From Capronia americana (taxonomy: Eukaryota; Ascomycota; Eurotiomycetes; Chaetothyriales; Herpotrichiellaceae): DNA of 64,000 nt. Under the pieces are notes generated by a model. It was not told the origin of the DNA. It did not search any database and saw only the letters and a list, made by a program, of their open reading frames with translations. Numbering within the stretch: the first letter of the stretch is position 1; every line of letters starts with the position of its first letter. Of this stretch, positions 62,110 through 64,000 are shown in pieces. Position numbers and translations under genes: made by a program. The DNA is taken from positions 248,001 through 312,000 of the forward strand of contig JADWQD010000021.1 in NCBI GenBank assembly GCA_016110215.1, given 5' to 3'.

Positions 62110-64000
62110 TCAGAATATCAACCGAAGGTCGTATTCTTCCGACTCCAACGGCTTCACATTCTCCTTCAGGTTTGTGCAGTGGCCGTACATCAAAGAACCA
62201 ACGGCACACTGTGCTTGGTTGGATACAGAAGATGGTGTAATGGAGCAGCACAACACGATCATGTCCTGGCCATCCGGGATCCGGGCCACAAGATCATCAT
62301 CCACGGGAAAGGCGACTCCCTCCTGGTTGATGTGAGTAATGCCGACAATCTTGGACGCGTCCACTTTGCATTTCGCGGTGATTGCTTCGGAGAGTTCTTT
62401 GATACCGCGCCTCATGAGATATATGGCCTGGTAGCGAATTGCGGCGACTGCAACGCCTTGTTCACGGTAGAGAATGTAGAAGCAAGCAACTAGACCACCA
62501 TCAGCAGCCGCCATTTCAGAGGGATGGGGCGTCACGTACCCGGCCGGACTAATCTCTGCGGCGACGGCCGGGAGGCCAAATCAATCTCCAAGTATTCCCT
62601 CTCATCGGCCAGTACGGCAGAACTGGTCTGTTCCTTCTTCCGGGTTTGGCTTTTAACCAGCTGAGGCGCTTCGCTTTCTCCTTCGACTTTGGTCTCTTCT
62701 TCCTCCGGTATAACATGCATATCCTGAACGAACCTTTGGGTAGCAGCAGGGTCGTAGTCATTTTGGCGACCTTCATGAGGGTACAAGGTGCTGACGGCCT
62801 GGGGACTGAAGATCATGTTCTGGAGCTTCAATAGCTTCGCCTGAAGCCTTGATTTGGGGTTTCTCCGGCTTCCAGGTAATGCCATTCGGTGTCCGAGAGA
62901 CTTGTCGGCTCCCGTCATGGTCGAGTAGATATCCGGCCCAGAGGTAAGTTCTGGAATCGCGTTTCGTCGCCGTTTCGGCGGGCGGTCGGGTTCAGCCAAT
63001 TTCATTTTGACCTTCATGATTTTTTTTTGAACATTTGCGATACCAATAGACGCTTTCCTTTCTGCCCCGTGTTGTCTAAATACCTTGGTTTGGCAGAAGT
63101 AGATCTCCGGACCATGTGTAGTTGCGACGGGCAAGGTAGTGGTGAGCACCTCCGTCTCGATACAGAGCCGATTGGGAGCGCCTTCGACGCCTTTGAGCTG
63201 ACTGAAGTCCGTCGACAGAAACTCAAGTTTCAAAGAAATGTTGCACGCTTCTTGGCTGCCGGGTTCCGCAGCCCAGCGGACGGTGAATCCGTCGACGGAG
63301 TTGGCTTCAAGCCGAGGCTTGCTAATCTGGCAATTCTCTTTAGCGGATCGGACTGTGTCGACAAAGGTGACCGCGTGCGATGGGGTTGAGCTGGTTTTTT
63401 TGGTTGACGGAGATCGACTCCAGATTTCCCATAGCCTCGCCGGGTTCTCTCGCTGCTCTTGATCTTGAAAAGACACCCAGATGGAAGTTCGGTATTCAAC
63501 GGAAGAACACACTTCGTTGCGACAACACTCCGCGTCTACCATCGAGACATGATAGGTCTGGCCTTTGTTCAGGTAGGTCACTGTGGCATCTTCTGCCTGC
63601 TCCACCATCGCCGTGGGAGCGTGTAGCATGACGCGAAACCGGGTCCTAGAATACTCGAGGGCTTAATCTTGGGTACAATGTGACCACGGACAGATATGAA
63701 AAATGAACAAGGATTCACCTCTCGTTAGACTGTGTGGGAGATACTGCTACGACAGTGTCGGGGGGCGAGGTAAAGGGCATGTTCTTCAGTGGGCTTTCCG
63801 CCATTTGGGTGTCTGGATGCATGGCAGCCCTTTCCGATTGAAGCTCAGATTGCAGGTCAAACGTCGGTGAACCTGAGAATGGATTCCGGTCGAACGAAGT
63901 ATTATATGGCGTCGGGATTCCGTGAGGCCACAGAGGTAAGGAAGCCATTGGGCCCATGCTCGGAGCGGTGTCCACATCCATACTTGAACCTTGGAATCCG
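62110..64000 (-). CDS. CP2/grainyhead-type transcription factor, N-terminus beyond the window
   Basis: Minus-strand exons 63719-64000 (open to the edge), 62540-63645 and 62110-62489. The acceptor at 63646 (ATTCTAG) restores SNERTRFRVMLHAPTAMVEQ; the acceptor at 62490 restores RPVACFYILYREQG. The CP2 DNA-binding core is clear: AVTYLNKGQTYHVSMVD-like strand, YRTSIWVSFQDQEQRENPA, a linker and ISLKLEFLSTDFSQLKGVEG, a hallmark of grainyhead/CP2 factors. The C-terminal part, KELSEAITAKCKVDASKIVG with VDDDLVARIPDGQDMIV, matches the ubiquitin-like dimerisation region. A Lys/Arg-rich PPKRRRNA is a probable nuclear signal. In filamentous fungi GRH-like proteins affect conidiation and cell-wall remodelling. 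Whether 63981 is the start or the frame continues outside is unknown. Confidence 0.9.

Noticed and set aside
1..64000. CRISPR arrays, insertion sequences or LTR elements
   Set aside because: No spaced identical repeats, transposase motifs or paired terminal repeats were seen; the repeats found are simple tandem tracts.

Overview
The window is nuclear DNA of a filamentous ascomycete (Pezizomycotina). Most genes carry short GT-AG introns of about 44-134 nt, often with a CTAAC-like branch point. Ortholog-like proteins include SPT6, UTP6, CWH43, a GGA adaptor, a Ste7-type MAP2K and Sds23, alongside typical filamentous families: Zn2Cys6 regulators, microsomal P450s, a CP2/grainyhead factor and an Rrt8-like protein. 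The general look fits Eurotiomycetes, perhaps Chaetothyriomycetidae, but that placement is inference. I saw no rRNA, tRNA, CRISPR array or intact transposon. Gene models are manual: exons were joined by reading frame, splice consensus and family knowledge.

Layout. 1-8.4 kb: the end of a branched-chain keto-acid dehydrogenase E2 gene, then four same-strand small-molecule enzymes (FAH-fold hydrolase, SnoaL-like, carboxymuconolactone-decarboxylase-like, P450), then a mitochondrial ICT1-like GGQ protein that almost touches convergent UTP6. 8.4-12.9 kb: CWH43 and an uncharacterised protein. 13.9-20.6 kb: a Zn2Cys6 regulator, a second P450 and a divergently transcribed ToxD-like reductase, which looks like a small accessory module without a backbone synthase. 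21-31 kb: housekeeping and signalling genes SPT6, Ste7-type MAP2K and GGA.

31-41 kb: two long intergenic stretches, two uncharacterised conserved-looking genes, Sds23 and another uncharacterised gene. 41.8-46.9 kb: a secreted SMP-30-type lactonase, a bacterial-type peptide deformylase with an internal His/Gln tract, a type II haloacid dehalogenase and an Rrt8/EI24-family membrane protein. 48-57 kb: a second Zn2Cys6 regulator, an HNH-like protein, an orphan repeat-bearing zinc-finger protein and a neutral ceramidase. 57.3-62 kb: a gene-poor stretch with a clearly decayed alpha/beta-hydrolase pseudogene and one doubtful acidic ORF. 62.1-64 kb: a CP2-type transcription factor running off the window edge.

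Most worth following: the four-enzyme block at 0.9-6.3 kb, the regulator/P450/reductase block at 13.9-20.6 kb, the peptide deformylase with its low-complexity insert, and the pseudogene whose stops all look like G-to-A or C-to-T changes. I found no clearly new defence-like or multi-gene molecular machine.
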